Below, in pieces: positions 17,544 through 26,469 of a stretch of 64,000 bases of DNA. Every line of letters begins with the position of its first letter. Position 1 is the first letter of the stretch. Source of the stretch: Paeniglutamicibacter kerguelensis. GTDB lineage: Bacteria; Actinomycetota; Actinomycetes; Actinomycetales; Micrococcaceae. The notes under the pieces were generated by a model. It saw only the letters and a program-made list of their open reading frames with translations. It had not been told where the DNA came from and made no database searches. The position numbers were made by a program, and so were the translations under genes. The stretch is taken from contig NZ_JAGIOF010000001.1 of assembly GCF_017876535.1 (NCBI RefSeq), positions 2,914,001-2,978,000 on the forward strand, given 5' to 3'.

Positions 17544-19499
17544 TTAGTCCATGCCGCGCAGGTCGAGAACCAGCTCGGTTTCGCCCTCGGCATCCAGGAT
17601 CACCGGGATGCCCCAGTCCTGCTGGTACAGGTGGCAGGCCGCGTGGTCCGGGATCTCGCCGCCCGGTTCCCCGTCGCAGGCCGCTGCACGGGCGGTAATG
17701 TGCAGCACTCCCTCGGAGATCTCCGGGTTGAGTTCCAGGGTGCGCCTCAGGCCGGTGGAGGTTCCGCCGCCGCCAAGCAGCAGCTCCTCCGGGGACGAGG
17801 AAATCTTCAACTGCGTGGGATCGCCCCAGCGGTCGTCGAGCTTCTGTCCCTTCGGTGCGGAGAAGCGCACGGTCAATTCGTGCGCTCCGGCCGTGACCTT
17901 CGTTTTGGGGCGGTGGGTATGTGCCGCGCCCTCGTCGACAACCAAGGCCTCCGCCGGCAGCGGCAGGCGCACCAGCTGGTGGTTGTTGGTCTCGACGACC
18001 AGCAGCACCGGTTCGCCGTCCACCGTGTCGTCGAGCTGCACGTCGGCGGGTTCGTTCAGGCCGCGGGCCAGCGTGCTAACCGTGGCGGTGGCCGGGTCGT
18101 AGCGGCGCACCGCGCCGTTGTAGGTGTCGGCAATGGCGACCGAGCCGTCCGGCAGTACGGCAACGCCCAGCGGGTGCTGGAGGCGTGCCTGGTCCGCGGC
18201 GCCGTCACGGAAACCGAAGTCGAAGAGCCCGGCGCCGATGGCCGACTCGACGGCCTCGACCGAACCGTCCTCGGCCAGCACCAGGCGGCGCAGCGCGGAG
18301 GTCTCGGAATCGGCCACCCAGATGTTGCCCTGGGCGTCCGCGGCCAGGCCCGAGGACTGGGCGAACCAGCTCTCCCCCGGCTTGCCGTCGGCCAGGCCCT
18401 CGAGCCCGGTTCCGGCGAAGACGCGCAGCGCCAGGCTGGACGGGTCGAAGGAGAAGATCTGGTGGGTGCCGGCCATGGCGATGACAACCGCGTTGGCCTT
18501 CTCGCTCCAGAGCACGTCCCAGGGCGAGGACAGCGAGGTGTTCAGCGGGTCGTTGCCCAGGTCGCTGATCCAGGCGTCGGCGTCGGCAACGTTGTCCGCC
18601 GCGGTGCGTGCCTGTTCGGCGTCGAGCAGGCGCTGCACGCCGTTGCCGGCCAGCGTGCCCACGGCGCCGGTTTCCAGGTTGATCGAGCGCAGGCGGTGGT
18701 TGACGGTGTCGGCGACGACCACGTGGTAGCCGAGGCTTGCGGCCAATGCGGCAGGCAGCAGGGCCAGGCCCTGGGGTTCGTTGAACTGGGCGGTCTCTGC
18801 GTCGCCGTCGGCGAAGCCCTTGACGCCCGATCCGAAGGTGCGCACCACGGTGGCCAGGTCGTTGCCCAATTCCACGATGCGGTGGTGGCCCGAATCGCCG
18901 ACCAGGAAGTTTCCGTTCTCCAGGGCAACGGCCTTGCCCGGGAAGCGCAGGTCTCCCTCGCGTGCCGGCGGCGCCACGTAGGGCCCGTCCCCGCGGTGCA
19001 GGGTCCCCTTCTCGGTGTGCTCGGCAATGAGTTCCTCGATCAGCGATTCCAGGCCGCTGGCATGGCCCTCGCCGGAGAGGTGGGCCACGATGTAGCCCTC
19101 GGGGTCGACAACCACCAAGGTCGGCCAGGCGCGGGCCGCGTAGGCCTGCCAGGTGACAAGTTCCGGGTCGTCGAGCACCGGGTGGTGGATTTCGTAGCGC
19201 TCGACGGCCGCGGCCAGCGCCACCGGATCGGCCTCGTATTCGAACTTCGGCGAGTGGACGCCGACGGTGACCAGTACGTCCGAGTACTTCGCCTCAAGCG
19301 GGCGCAGCTCGTCTAGGACGTGCAGGCAGTTGATGCAGCAGAAGGTCCAAAAATCAAGGATCGTGATTTTGCCGCGCAGGTCCTCGAGGGACAGCTGCTT
19401 GCCGCCGGTGTTCAACCAGTTCCGGCCAACCAGTTCGGAGGCGCGGACCTTGTAGGAGGTGCGAACCGATTCGGTTCCGGTGTGTGAGGGCGCTGTCAT
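17544..19499 (-). CDS. Thioredoxin-like NHL-repeat protein (NHLRC2 family)
   Basis: A 651-residue protein. The first 160 residues form a thioredoxin/TlpA fold with active site FWTFCCINCLHVLDELRP near residues 50-67 (CINC as the redox pair, with a third cysteine just before it) and cis-Pro in ARAWPTLVVVDPEG. From about 200 to 560, NHL-type beta-propeller blades recur (for example GNFLVGDSGHHRIVEL and GSVAIADTYNGAVRRY). A C-terminal beta domain with two or three cysteines follows. No signal peptide is seen, so it is probably cytoplasmic. Length and order match bacterial NHLRC2 homologues, whose function is not firmly known. Confidence 0.88.
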   Translation of the reverse strand: MTAPSHTGTESVRTSYKVRASELVGRNWLNTGGKQLSLEDLRGKITILDFWTFCCINCLHVLDELRPLEAKYSDVLVTVGVHSPKFEYEADPVALAAAVERYEIHHPVLDDPELVTWQAYAARAWPTLVVVDPEGYIVAHLSGEGHASGLESLIEELIAEHTEKGTLHRGDGPYVAPPAREGDLRFPGKAVALENGNFLVGDSGHHRIVELGNDLATVVRTFGSGVKGFADGDAETAQFNEPQGLALLPAALAASLGYHVVVADTVNHRLRSINLETGAVGTLAGNGVQRLLDAEQARTAADNVADADAWISDLGNDPLNTSLSSPWDVLWSEKANAVVIAMAGTHQIFSFDPSSLALRVFAGTGLEGLADGKPGESWFAQSSGLAADAQGNIWVADSETSALRRLVLAEDGSVEAVESAIGAGLFDFGFRDGAADQARLQHPLGVAVLPDGSVAIADTYNGAVRRYDPATATVSTLARGLNEPADVQLDDTVDGEPVLLVVETNNHQLVRLPLPAEALVVDEGAAHTHRPKTKVTAGAHELTVRFSAPKGQKLDDRWGDPTQLKISSSPEELLLGGGGTSTGLRRTLELNPEISEGVLHITARAAACDGEPGGEIPDHAACHLYQQDWGIPVILDAEGETELVLDLRGMD

Positions 19500-19640
19500 G
19501 GGGGTACTCCTTGAGCTTGTCGGCTGACGCGGTGCTGCACCCCATTATCCAGCTTTCGGGGCCCCGCCAGCGACATCATGACCCGATGCTACTTCCGGCC
19601 CCGGAGAGGGGCCCGGAGAGGGGCCCGGAACTGCCCGTTT

Positions 19641-20423
19641 CTAACCCGCCTGGGTCAGCGCCGCGTTGAGGATCTCTCCCGCCATCTGGGCGAACTGTGG
19701 CGAGTCAAGGCCATCGGTTGCGATGAACGAAACCATGCCGACGTAGTCCCCCCGGGCCTTGACCAGCACCAGGGCCTGCTGGCGCATGGCCTGTCCCGGC
19801 TTGGCGCGGGTCCACAGGATGGCCGAATCTGCCTGGCCCTCCTTCACCACGGGCTTCTGCGTGGTGAACGGGACGGTTTCCGATTCCTGGTGCAGGGAGA
19901 TCTTCTTGCATTCGGTGAGCATGCGCAGCACCGTGCCGTAGTGCTTCTCCAAGGCCGGCTTGTCGGCGACCTTTGCGACCTCGACCGAGCCGGTGGCCGC
20001 GATCTTGTCGGTCAGGAAGTCGGTTCGCGCGCCCTCGCCCCCCATCTGCACGGGAGACCAGTTCAGCGACTCGATGACCTCGGAGCACTGCGAGGGGATG
20101 ACAACCACGCCGTTGAGCGAATCCTGCGGGGCTTCCTTGAGGGATTCCAGCTCCTGGCCGTTGATGACGCGCGCCTGGTCGAAGCCCAGGCGCGCGGCCA
20201 TGGAGATGCCCGAGGCCACGGCCAGCTGCGCGGTGGTCAGCTGTTCCTGGGCCCCGGCCGAGGGGCCTGCGGGGGCACTGGGGCCGGCACTGGAGGGCAG
20301 CGGCGCGTGGCCCTCCGGCAGCTCGAGTGCCTGGTCCTTGCCGGCACAGCCGGTCAGCAGCAAGCCCAACGACGCGGTCAGGGCGAGGGCGCGCAGGGCA
20401 CCCATCTTGGTCTTAGCGGCCAC
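19641..20423 (-). CDS. Hypothetical lipoprotein
   Basis: A predicted 260-residue secreted lipoprotein with signal peptide MAAKTKMGALRALALTASLG and lipobox LLTGC. The mature part shows no domain I can name; two cysteines (SQCSEV and TECKKI) may pair. I chose GTG 20423 because AGGAGA lies 9 bases upstream; ATG 20444 and ATG 20405 are alternatives. It overlaps the end of the CopD-CtaG gene, so it is the last gene of the copper/oxidase assembly operon. A role at the cell surface in that process is only inferred. Confidence 0.72.
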   Translation of the reverse strand: MAAKTKMGALRALALTASLGLLLTGCAGKDQALELPEGHAPLPSSAGPSAPAGPSAGAQEQLTTAQLAVASGISMAARLGFDQARVINGQELESLKEAPQDSLNGVVVIPSQCSEVIESLNWSPVQMGGEGARTDFLTDKIAATGSVEVAKVADKPALEKHYGTVLRMLTECKKISLHQESETVPFTTQKPVVKEGQADSAILWTRAKPGQAMRQQALVLVKARGDYVGMVSFIATDGLDSPQFAQMAGEILNAALTQAG

Positions 20424-22542
20424 GTCGTTCAATCTCCTGGTCATGTTGTTTCAGCTGGGCAAACATCTGGTTGTAGGCCTGCAGTTCCGCGTCGTTGTCG
20501 CGGTCGGCCTGGCGGTCCGAGCGCTTCGATTCCCTCGCGTCGTCGCGGCTCCAGGCGACCATCACGCCCAGGGCCAGCAGCAGCGTGGGCACCTCGCCGA
20601 TGCCCCACATGGCGGCGGCCCCCAGGCGCTGGTCCTCCATCGCCGGAGCGCCCCACGGGCGTCCCAGGTTGCCGAACCAGTCGGCCTGGATCAACGAGGT
20701 CGACCCCATCAGGGACACCCCGTAAAACGCGTGGAAGCTCATGGTGGCCAGCAGGATCACCAGGCGCATCGGGTAGGGCGCACGCTTGGGCACCGGGTCG
20801 GTGCCGATCATGCTCAGCGCAAAGAGGTACCCGGTGAGCAGGAAGTGCACGTTCATCAATTCGTGGCCCACGTGCTGGCGCAGCGCAAAGCCGAAGATGT
20901 CGGTGTTGTAGAAGATGATGATCGACCCGGCGAAGTTGGCGGCGGCAAAGATCGGGTGCGTGATGACCGCCGAGTACTTCGAGTGCACCAGCACCAGGAT
21001 CCACTCGCGCGGGCCGCGGGTGCCGTCGGTGCGCGAAGCCAGGGCCTTCAGTGCCAGCGTCACGGGCGCGCCCATGACCAGGAACAGCGGGGCGACCATG
21101 GTCAGCGCCATGTGGTCGACCATGTGCATGGAGAACAGCACCATGCCGTATACGGCGGGGGCGCCGGAGGTGATGTAGAACAGGGCGGCGAGGCCCACCA
21201 TCCAGACGGCCAGGCGCAGGATCGGCCACTTGTCGCCGCGGCGGCGCACCTTGACGGTCGCAATCACGTAGAGGGCAGCGAGGAGGATGATGATGGCGAC
21301 CCACAGCCAGTCAAGGCGCCAGACGGTGAGCCAGCTCTCGCTCGTGAGTTCCGGCGGCAGCTCGTACCCGCTGAGCAGGCGTGCGGGGGTCGGGACCTCC
21401 GGCGGGGTGTCGGGGGTCGGCGGCGCGGTGCTGCCCAGGACGGTGCCCAGGGACATGACCACGGCCATGATGAGCGCCTCGATCCCGACCACGCGCCATG
21501 CCGCATTCAGTGCGCCGAACCGGCCGGCCTCGAGTCGCGGAATCACGTAGCGGCGGTGGGCCAGGCCGAGTGCGCCCAGGCCGATGGTTGCAACCGCCTT
21601 GGCGATGACTAGCCAGCCGTAGGGGCTGTTCAGCTGCTCCCAGCTGGTGATCCGGATCATGGCGCTGACAACGCCGGAACCGGCAACCAGGAAGATCGAG
21701 ATGGTGGCCAGCGCGGAGAACCTGTGCAGGACGGTGCCCGCCAGGATGGGTGTGGTTCCGCCGTGGCGTCCCGGTGCCTTGCCCTGCAGCAGCGGGGCCA
21801 ACGCGGCAAGCACCGCGATGCCGCCGAACCAGAGGGCCACGCCCACCAGGTGCAGGCCGATCGCGTTGACCGCGCCCCAGTGGTCGTTGCCCCCGGCCGC
21901 ATGGCCGATCAGCGACATCGGCAGCACGCCCGTCAGCGAGAAGGCCGCCGCGGCGCCCACCCAGGCCGGGGAGCGCACCCCGAAGGCCAGCGAGGAGGTG
22001 ATCGCCGCGATGACGATCATCCAGGCCCAGGCCCGTCCCACGGAAATCTCCAGCACGAAGTCGAGCATCGCCGTGGTGTAGGTGGGGTCCAGGCTCATCG
22101 GCTTGCCGACGAGGTCCCAGAAGCTGAGGACCAGCACCGCGGCCGCCGCCAGGGTCCACACCATGCCGGATGCCGCGGCGAGGTTCATCGCGCGCACAAA
22201 CGCCGGATGGGCCTTGCCGCCGTCGGTGTCGTGGTTGCCCGGGGAGGGGCGCTTGGGCTTGGTGGAACGAGGCAGGATCGCCGCGGCGAAGACCAGTGCG
22301 GCGATGGTGATCGACATTGCCGTGTGGTGCAGGGCTTTGGCGATCGGCAGCGCCCAGCGCACAAAGGCACCGGGGTCGCCCAGTTGGCTGGCCGCGGACG
22401 TGCCGGCAAAGATGCTGGCGGCCACCAGGGCCAGGAGGCCCAGCAGCACGGCGGGAAGGGTCAGGACCGGCCAGAGCCTGCCGACGGAACCCCCGGAGGT
22501 CTTTGCTTCATCCCGGAGTTCGGTGATCTGTGACTTGTTCAC
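20413..22542 (-). CDS. CopD-CtaG fusion: copper transport and cytochrome c oxidase assembly membrane protein
   Basis: A 709-residue multi-spanning protein. The N-terminal half (about residues 20-380) is CopD-like with repeated helices and conserved histidines (SLIGHAAGGNDHWG, FGGIAVLAAL). The C-terminal half (about 400-680) is caa3-type CtaG with SMHMVDHMALTMVAPLFLVMGAP and histidine-rich helices (GHELMNVHFLLTGYLFAL, SFHAFYG). Such fusions are common in Actinobacteria and are thought to move copper to the oxidase Cu centre. GTG 22542 has AAAGGA 5-6 bases upstream. The neighbouring CopC, PCu(A)C and DyP genes support a copper role. Confidence 0.9.
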   Translation of the reverse strand: MNKSQITELRDEAKTSGGSVGRLWPVLTLPAVLLGLLALVAASIFAGTSAASQLGDPGAFVRWALPIAKALHHTAMSITIAALVFAAAILPRSTKPKRPSPGNHDTDGGKAHPAFVRAMNLAAASGMVWTLAAAAVLVLSFWDLVGKPMSLDPTYTTAMLDFVLEISVGRAWAWMIVIAAITSSLAFGVRSPAWVGAAAAFSLTGVLPMSLIGHAAGGNDHWGAVNAIGLHLVGVALWFGGIAVLAALAPLLQGKAPGRHGGTTPILAGTVLHRFSALATISIFLVAGSGVVSAMIRITSWEQLNSPYGWLVIAKAVATIGLGALGLAHRRYVIPRLEAGRFGALNAAWRVVGIEALIMAVVMSLGTVLGSTAPPTPDTPPEVPTPARLLSGYELPPELTSESWLTVWRLDWLWVAIIILLAALYVIATVKVRRRGDKWPILRLAVWMVGLAALFYITSGAPAVYGMVLFSMHMVDHMALTMVAPLFLVMGAPVTLALKALASRTDGTRGPREWILVLVHSKYSAVITHPIFAAANFAGSIIIFYNTDIFGFALRQHVGHELMNVHFLLTGYLFALSMIGTDPVPKRAPYPMRLVILLATMSFHAFYGVSLMGSTSLIQADWFGNLGRPWGAPAMEDQRLGAAAMWGIGEVPTLLLALGVMVAWSRDDARESKRSDRQADRDNDAELQAYNQMFAQLKQHDQEIERRGR

Positions 22543-22588
22543 AATGTCCTTTCAACTTCCATGCCTGTTCATTCTCCCATCGTTCGGC

Positions 22589-22638
22589 GCCCGCCGTGGT
22601 GCCGTGGTGGTGCACGCCACCACTGCACCACGGCGGGC
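22589..22638. repeat. Long inverted repeat between DyP and CopD-CtaG genes
   Basis: Perfect 14-base arms GCCCGCCGTGGTGC (22589-22602) and GCACCACGGCGGGC (22625-22638) flank an inner GTGGTGG/CCACCAC dyad. It lies within the copper operon just after the DyP stop. It could be an internal attenuator or processing hairpin that lowers expression of the two downstream genes; no T tract follows. Confidence 0.6.
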
Positions 22639-22644
22639 CCGCAA

Positions 22645-23871
22645 TCAGCCGGCGAACAATTCCTTGCCCAGGTACGATCCCTCCGCGCACCCCGGAAGGA
22701 CCGCGTAGACGGCCGAGCCTATGGCCGTTGTCCATTCGTTGAGCATGTCGGCCGTGGCCAGGCGCCTCTGGATGGGTAGGAACTGGCGCCCGGGATCGCA
22801 TTGGTAGGAGGCGAAAAGCAATCCCGCGCTGCCCGGTTCCAGGTAGTTGTAGCCGCGGCGCAGGATGATTTCATCGGCCTCGCGCGGTTGGGAACGTGCA
22901 ACGTGCGAATCCGGGGAAATGACGGGCAGCCCCAGTTCGTCCGTGGCACGCAGGTCCGGCGAATCGAATTCGTGGCTGCCGGTCAGCGGCGCACCGGTGT
23001 CCTGCCGCCTGCCGAGGGAAAAGTCCCGGCCCGGCCGGTCCACCCGGTCCCAGGCGTCGAGGTCCATCTCGATGCGGCGCAGCACCAACGAGGTTCCGCC
23101 GGGAACCCACGGCTCCAGGTTCTCGCCGCCCCAGAGCGCACGTTCGAGCCTTTCGCCGCTCGGGTTTCCGGTGCCGTCCAGCTGCCCGAAGAGGTTGCGC
23201 ATGGTCGCAGCCTCGTCCTGGGAGCCGCGGGAATGGCGGAAGCCGTCCTGCACCCAGTGGAGCCTGGCCAATGGCCGCAGGTCCTTGAGCATGGCGCGCG
23301 AGGCGTGTGCGAGCGACATCCTGTCGTCCCCGCAAATCTGCAGGACCAGGTCGCTCTGGCCCCATGCGGGGTCCAGCGTGTCCCCCGGGAAGGTCTCGAG
23401 CTCCCTGAGCCAGCTCGGCAGCAGGCCCGGGTTCATGGTCTTCAGCGCGAGCGGCCCCAGCCCGACGGTGACGGTCAGCCGTGCAGGGTTTGCCGCGAGC
23501 TCGGGTTCCGTGTCGGCCAGGATGCCGCGCCCGTCCATGAGCCGGGCGGCATCGTCGCTGATCAGCCGGAACACACGGCGCAGGATCTCGCGTTGTTCGA
23601 TCTCGTTTGAGGCGTCCGGCAGGATCAGGTCCAGTGCCAGGAAGGAAACGAAGGCCGGGGCCGGGGTCTGGATTCCCGGCTGCCTGTCCCCGTGGAAGGC
23701 GATGGTTTCCCGTCCGTGCATCGGGTCGCCGGGCTGCGTCGCGGCGGCCCGTGCGGTCCCGCCGCCGGAACCGGCTGCAAATCCTGCGGCGGCGCCGGCG
23801 ACGGTTGCCGCACCACCTAGGAGCAAGGCACGCCGCGAGTGGACGCTTGGTTGGTTGGCTGTGGTTGTCAC
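22645..23871 (-). CDS. Dyp-type peroxidase, Tat-exported (EfeB-like)
   Basis: A 408-residue heme peroxidase. A Tat signal is seen at residues 12-45 (SRRALLLGG followed by an alanine-rich segment). The DyP distal motif GxxDG is present as GQLDG near residue 232, and the likely proximal heme histidine is in PDSHVARSQP near 321. Length matches EfeB/DyP class I enzymes. EfeB normally pairs with EfeU and EfeO for iron; none is here. Instead the gene is 5 bases after a PCu(A)C gene, pointing to oxidative chemistry at the cell surface linked to copper handling. Confidence 0.9.
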   Translation of the reverse strand: MTTTANQPSVHSRRALLLGGAATVAGAAAGFAAGSGGGTARAAATQPGDPMHGRETIAFHGDRQPGIQTPAPAFVSFLALDLILPDASNEIEQREILRRVFRLISDDAARLMDGRGILADTEPELAANPARLTVTVGLGPLALKTMNPGLLPSWLRELETFPGDTLDPAWGQSDLVLQICGDDRMSLAHASRAMLKDLRPLARLHWVQDGFRHSRGSQDEAATMRNLFGQLDGTGNPSGERLERALWGGENLEPWVPGGTSLVLRRIEMDLDAWDRVDRPGRDFSLGRRQDTGAPLTGSHEFDSPDLRATDELGLPVISPDSHVARSQPREADEIILRRGYNYLEPGSAGLLFASYQCDPGRQFLPIQRRLATADMLNEWTTAIGSAVYAVLPGCAEGSYLGKELFAG

Positions 23872-23876
23872 CTCGA

Positions 23877-24446
23877 TCAGTGGTCTCCGTGCCCGGAGTG
23901 CTCGGCCTCCGGCGCATAGGATTCCTTGGCGCCGCCGAACTCCTTGATCTCGAAGTCGACTTCGTCGGTGCTCTGGTCCGCGTAGGTGAAGACCAGGGTC
24001 GCGGTGGAACCCGCCTTCAGTTCCTGCTTCAGGCCCATGAGCATGAGGTGCTTGGCTCCGGGTTCCAAGGCAACCGTCGAGTTGGCCGGAATGGCCAACG
24101 GGCCATCGAGCTTTTGCATGCTCATGGACGTCCCGGTTCCCGCCATCTCATGCAGCTCGACGCTCTCCGCCACGGGCGAAGAAACCGAAACAAGGGCTTT
24201 TTCCTGTCCGGTGGTGTTCTGCAATTGGGCGAAGCCGCTGGTCATTCCATCGGGCGCGGCCTTGATCCATGCCTCGCCGACATGAACCGCTGCGTCGTGG
24301 GTTGTTGCGTGCGTGCCTTGGCTTGCCGAATCGGCCGTGTTGGCGCTGGCGCAGCCGCTCAGCAGGGCTGCCGCAACGGCCGCCACGACACCTGCGCGGG
24401 TGAAGCGTGAGGCCGGGTTTTTCAAGGTGTGGTTGTTCAAGGGCAT
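23877..24446 (-). CDS. PCu(A)C copper chaperone, lipoprotein
   Basis: A 189-residue protein: signal peptide with lipobox LLSGC, then the PCu(A)C domain. The copper(I) site HM(X)nMxM is visible as VELHEMAG near residue 97, later SMSMQKL, and GAKHLMLMGL near 130. The C-terminus is histidine-rich (HSGHGDH). ATG 24446 has GGAGA 6 bases upstream. These chaperones deliver copper to the CuA centre of cytochrome oxidase, matching the CtaG domain encoded downstream. Confidence 0.9.
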   Translation of the reverse strand: MPLNNHTLKNPASRFTRAGVVAAVAAALLSGCASANTADSASQGTHATTHDAAVHVGEAWIKAAPDGMTSGFAQLQNTTGQEKALVSVSSPVAESVELHEMAGTGTSMSMQKLDGPLAIPANSTVALEPGAKHLMLMGLKQELKAGSTATLVFTYADQSTDEVDFEIKEFGGAKESYAPEAEHSGHGDH

Positions 24447-24696
24447 GGGAAATCTCCAGTGTATGGGCGGAGTATCCGGGCTTGGCCCAACGGGGCCGCC
24501 GGCGGATTCCGCGCGGCATCCAGCGGGTGCGGTTCTCCCGGGCCCGACCGCAAGAGCGCATGCGGCGGCCCGGGAAGCGGACGCGCGTGGGTGCCAAGAA
24601 TTGTGTGTATGCGTGCACGTTCGGCGACGATCGTTCGCTCGGTGCACGTGGGATGCCGTTGCGGCACTACTGTGGCGGCAACGGCACCCGGATTGC

Positions 24697-25308
24697 CTAC
24701 TTGCCTTGGCGGCGGACCTTCAGCAGGATCATCAGTATCGAGCCCAGCACGACTACTCCGGCAATGATCCAGACAACCGTGGTGGGAAGCCCTGCCAGCT
24801 GGTTGGCGGGGCTTTGCTGCTCGGGTGCCGGAGCCGTGGCGGCTCCGGAGCTTGGCGCCGCACTTGGGGCGGGGGTGGCTGCAGGGGTCGGCGTAGCGGA
24901 TTCGACGGCTTGCGGATCCTGCACGCTGAAGGTCAGCTTCTTGTCGATGGGGTGGCCGTCGGAGGAGACGACCCGGACCACCAGGGTGTAGTCGCCATTG
25001 GGCAGGGTGGCGTCGGGCGTGACGTTGAGGTCCCGGCGGGTGATTTCGTAGCTCGTCTGGATGCTCTGGCCCTTCTCGTCCTTCAGCTCAACGATGGTGC
25101 CGATTTCCTTCAGGTCTCCGCTGAAGGTCAATACGAATTTTTCCGGGGAGGTCTTGAGCACCGCACCGTTTGCCGGCGTTGATGCCACCAATTCGTCGTG
25201 GGCCTGGGCGCTGCCGACACCGAAAAGCGTCATCAGGCTCAGTAGTGCAATGGCGAGCAGGGTGCCAAAGCGTGCCTTGGATCCCGAAATCTGGGCTGAA
25301 ACATTCAT
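24697..25308 (-). CDS. copC: CopC domain protein with C-terminal membrane anchor
   Basis: A 203-residue exported protein. The signal peptide ends at SAQAHDEL, so the mature chain begins with histidine, as in CopC proteins where the N-terminal His binds Cu(II). The CopC fold follows (STPANGAVLKTSPEKFVLTFSGD, VVSSDGHPIDKKLTFSV), then an Ala/Pro/Ser linker and one C-terminal helix (VVWIIAGVVVLGSILMILL) with a basic tail. ATG 25308 has AAGGA upstream. A paralogue lies at 59931-60557. It is 62 bases after the membrane protein gene. Confidence 0.92.
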   Translation of the reverse strand: MNVSAQISGSKARFGTLLAIALLSLMTLFGVGSAQAHDELVASTPANGAVLKTSPEKFVLTFSGDLKEIGTIVELKDEKGQSIQTSYEITRRDLNVTPDATLPNGDYTLVVRVVSSDGHPIDKKLTFSVQDPQAVESATPTPAATPAPSAAPSSGAATAPAPEQQSPANQLAGLPTTVVWIIAGVVVLGSILMILLKVRRQGK

Positions 25309-25370
25309 GGTTGTTGTCCTTCTCCCCCGCCCTTTGTGGCGGGGTTCCTGTGTGGAGGGTTCTGCGATTA

Positions 25371-26000
25371 TCAATAGGCGAAAGCAGAACCGCCAGGAGG
25401 GCCGCGCCGCCGCAGCGCGGGCAACAAAACGTCCAGGCGCGCCACCGGCATTGGAGATGAGACAGCCCGGGACCGCGGGTCAACAAGCGGCTGCCACGCG
25501 CGGTAGGACAGGATGCGCCGCGGAACGTACAGCAGGATGCTGTCGACCAGGGAGCGTGCGGCCAGCTCACCCTTGCGCAAGGCAGCGATGGTCAGCACGG
25601 CGGCCAGCAGGTGTGAAATCGGCATGAGGTAACCGAGGGATGGTTCGGCAACAGCGCTTGGCGGCAGGACCTGTCCAACACTCAGAACGATTGAATGTGC
25701 GCCATGTCCCGCGTGCGTTCCGGACTCCTGCAGGTGGCCGGTTGCTGATTGGTGTCCAAAAAGGCCGAAAACCGCGTGGTAGAGCCCCTGGCTCAAGACA
25801 ACTGCAAGCGTCGTGCGAGCCAGGGAAAAATTGGTTGAGGCCAGTGCAGTGCACACGGCACCCGAAACCGCCAGGACAAGGCCGACAATCGCCAAGGGTG
25901 GCGTCATGCCGTCGGCAATGGTGTGGGAGGCCACGGCAAGGCACGTGCACACGAGTGCGCCGATCCAGCCACGCACAAAGCGCAGGCCGCGATCTTCCAT
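25371..26000 (-). CDS. Membrane protein of unknown function, first gene of copper operon 1
   Basis: A 209-residue protein with about four membrane helices (RGWIGALVCTCLAVASH, AIVGLVLAVSGAVCTAL, TLAVVLSQGLYHAVFGLFG, MPISHLLAAVLTIAAL). Histidines sit in and near the helices (SHTIADG, YHAVFGLFGH, THAGHGAH), which would suit metal handling. It is a clear paralogue of the product of 57942-58568: both begin with an R-R/V-RGWIGAL start and end near RxRGPP. ATG 26000 has GGAGG 8 bases upstream. Its position ahead of copC in both loci implies a copper function, but I know no characterised homologue. Confidence 0.78.
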   Translation of the reverse strand: MEDRGLRFVRGWIGALVCTCLAVASHTIADGMTPPLAIVGLVLAVSGAVCTALASTNFSLARTTLAVVLSQGLYHAVFGLFGHQSATGHLQESGTHAGHGAHSIVLSVGQVLPPSAVAEPSLGYLMPISHLLAAVLTIAALRKGELAARSLVDSILLYVPRRILSYRAWQPLVDPRSRAVSSPMPVARLDVLLPALRRRGPPGGSAFAY

Positions 26001-26063
26001 GCCAAGTCCCTCCAACTGGTTTGTCCGCGGGGCAGTTGTGCCCCGGCAGCCCATTCTACGCGA

Positions 26064-26080
26064 TTCTACAATATGTAGAA
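26064..26080. promoter_or_regulatory. Perfect dyad, probable operator of copper operon 1
   Basis: TTCTACA-ATA-TGTAGAA has perfect 7-base arms and lies 64-80 bases upstream of the first gene. Another TTCTAC half-site is at 26053-26058. The TACA/TGTA core recalls BlaI/CopY-type sites, but spacing differs. A related dyad occurs at the second copper locus (57867-57883). Confidence 0.6.
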
Positions 26081-26118
26081 CTCAACGAACCTTTTGGGCT
26101 AGTTCATTAAACCAAACG

Positions 26119-26156
26119 GCCCCGCACAACCGGTCCGAAGACCCATCGTGCGGGGC
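26119..26156 (-). terminator. Terminator of the HU gene
   Basis: GCCCCGCAC (26119-26127) pairs perfectly with GTGCGGGGC (26148-26156). On the minus strand the stem is followed by CGTTTGGTTTAA. It lies 28 bases beyond the HU stop codon and just before the copper operon promoter. Confidence 0.8.
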
Positions 26157-26184
26157 GGCTTGAAAGCTTCTGCGGGAGTGCAGA

Positions 26185-26469
26185 CTACTTGCCGGTAACG
26201 GCAGCCTTCAGCTTGGAGCCGGCGGTCAGCTTGACCGAGTGGCCTGCTGGGATCTGGATGGCTTCGCCGGTCTGCGGGTTGCGGCCGGTGCGAGCTGCAC
26301 GGTCGGTGCGCTCAACTGCGAGCCATCCCGGGATCGAAACCTTTTCGCCCTGCGAAATCTGGGAAACGAAAACCTCGAACACTGCATCCAGAACGCCGTT
26401 GACGGCTACCTGGGAGTTGCCGGTCTTCTCGGCGACAGCTGCAACAAGTTCACTACGGTTCATAGCCAA
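26185..26469 (-). CDS. hupB: HU family DNA-binding protein
   Basis: A 94-residue nucleoid protein with the classical HU fold: helices in NRSELVAAVAEKTGNSQVAVNGVLDAVFEVF, then GEKVSIPGWLAVERTDRAARTGRNPQTGEAIQIPAG, which is the DNA-embracing arm. It lacks the long lysine-rich tail of mycobacterial HupB. The start is TTG 26469 (MAMNRS), with AGGAGG 7 bases upstream; the ATG at 26463 is 13-14 bases from it. It is a single gene with its own terminator. Confidence 0.93.
   Translation of the reverse strand: MAMNRSELVAAVAEKTGNSQVAVNGVLDAVFEVFVSQISQGEKVSIPGWLAVERTDRAARTGRNPQTGEAIQIPAGHSVKLTAGSKLKAAVTGK

Noticed and set aside
22645..23871. EfeUOB iron uptake operon
   Set aside because: The DyP protein is EfeB-like, but no EfeU or EfeO gene is present; the neighbours are copper proteins.
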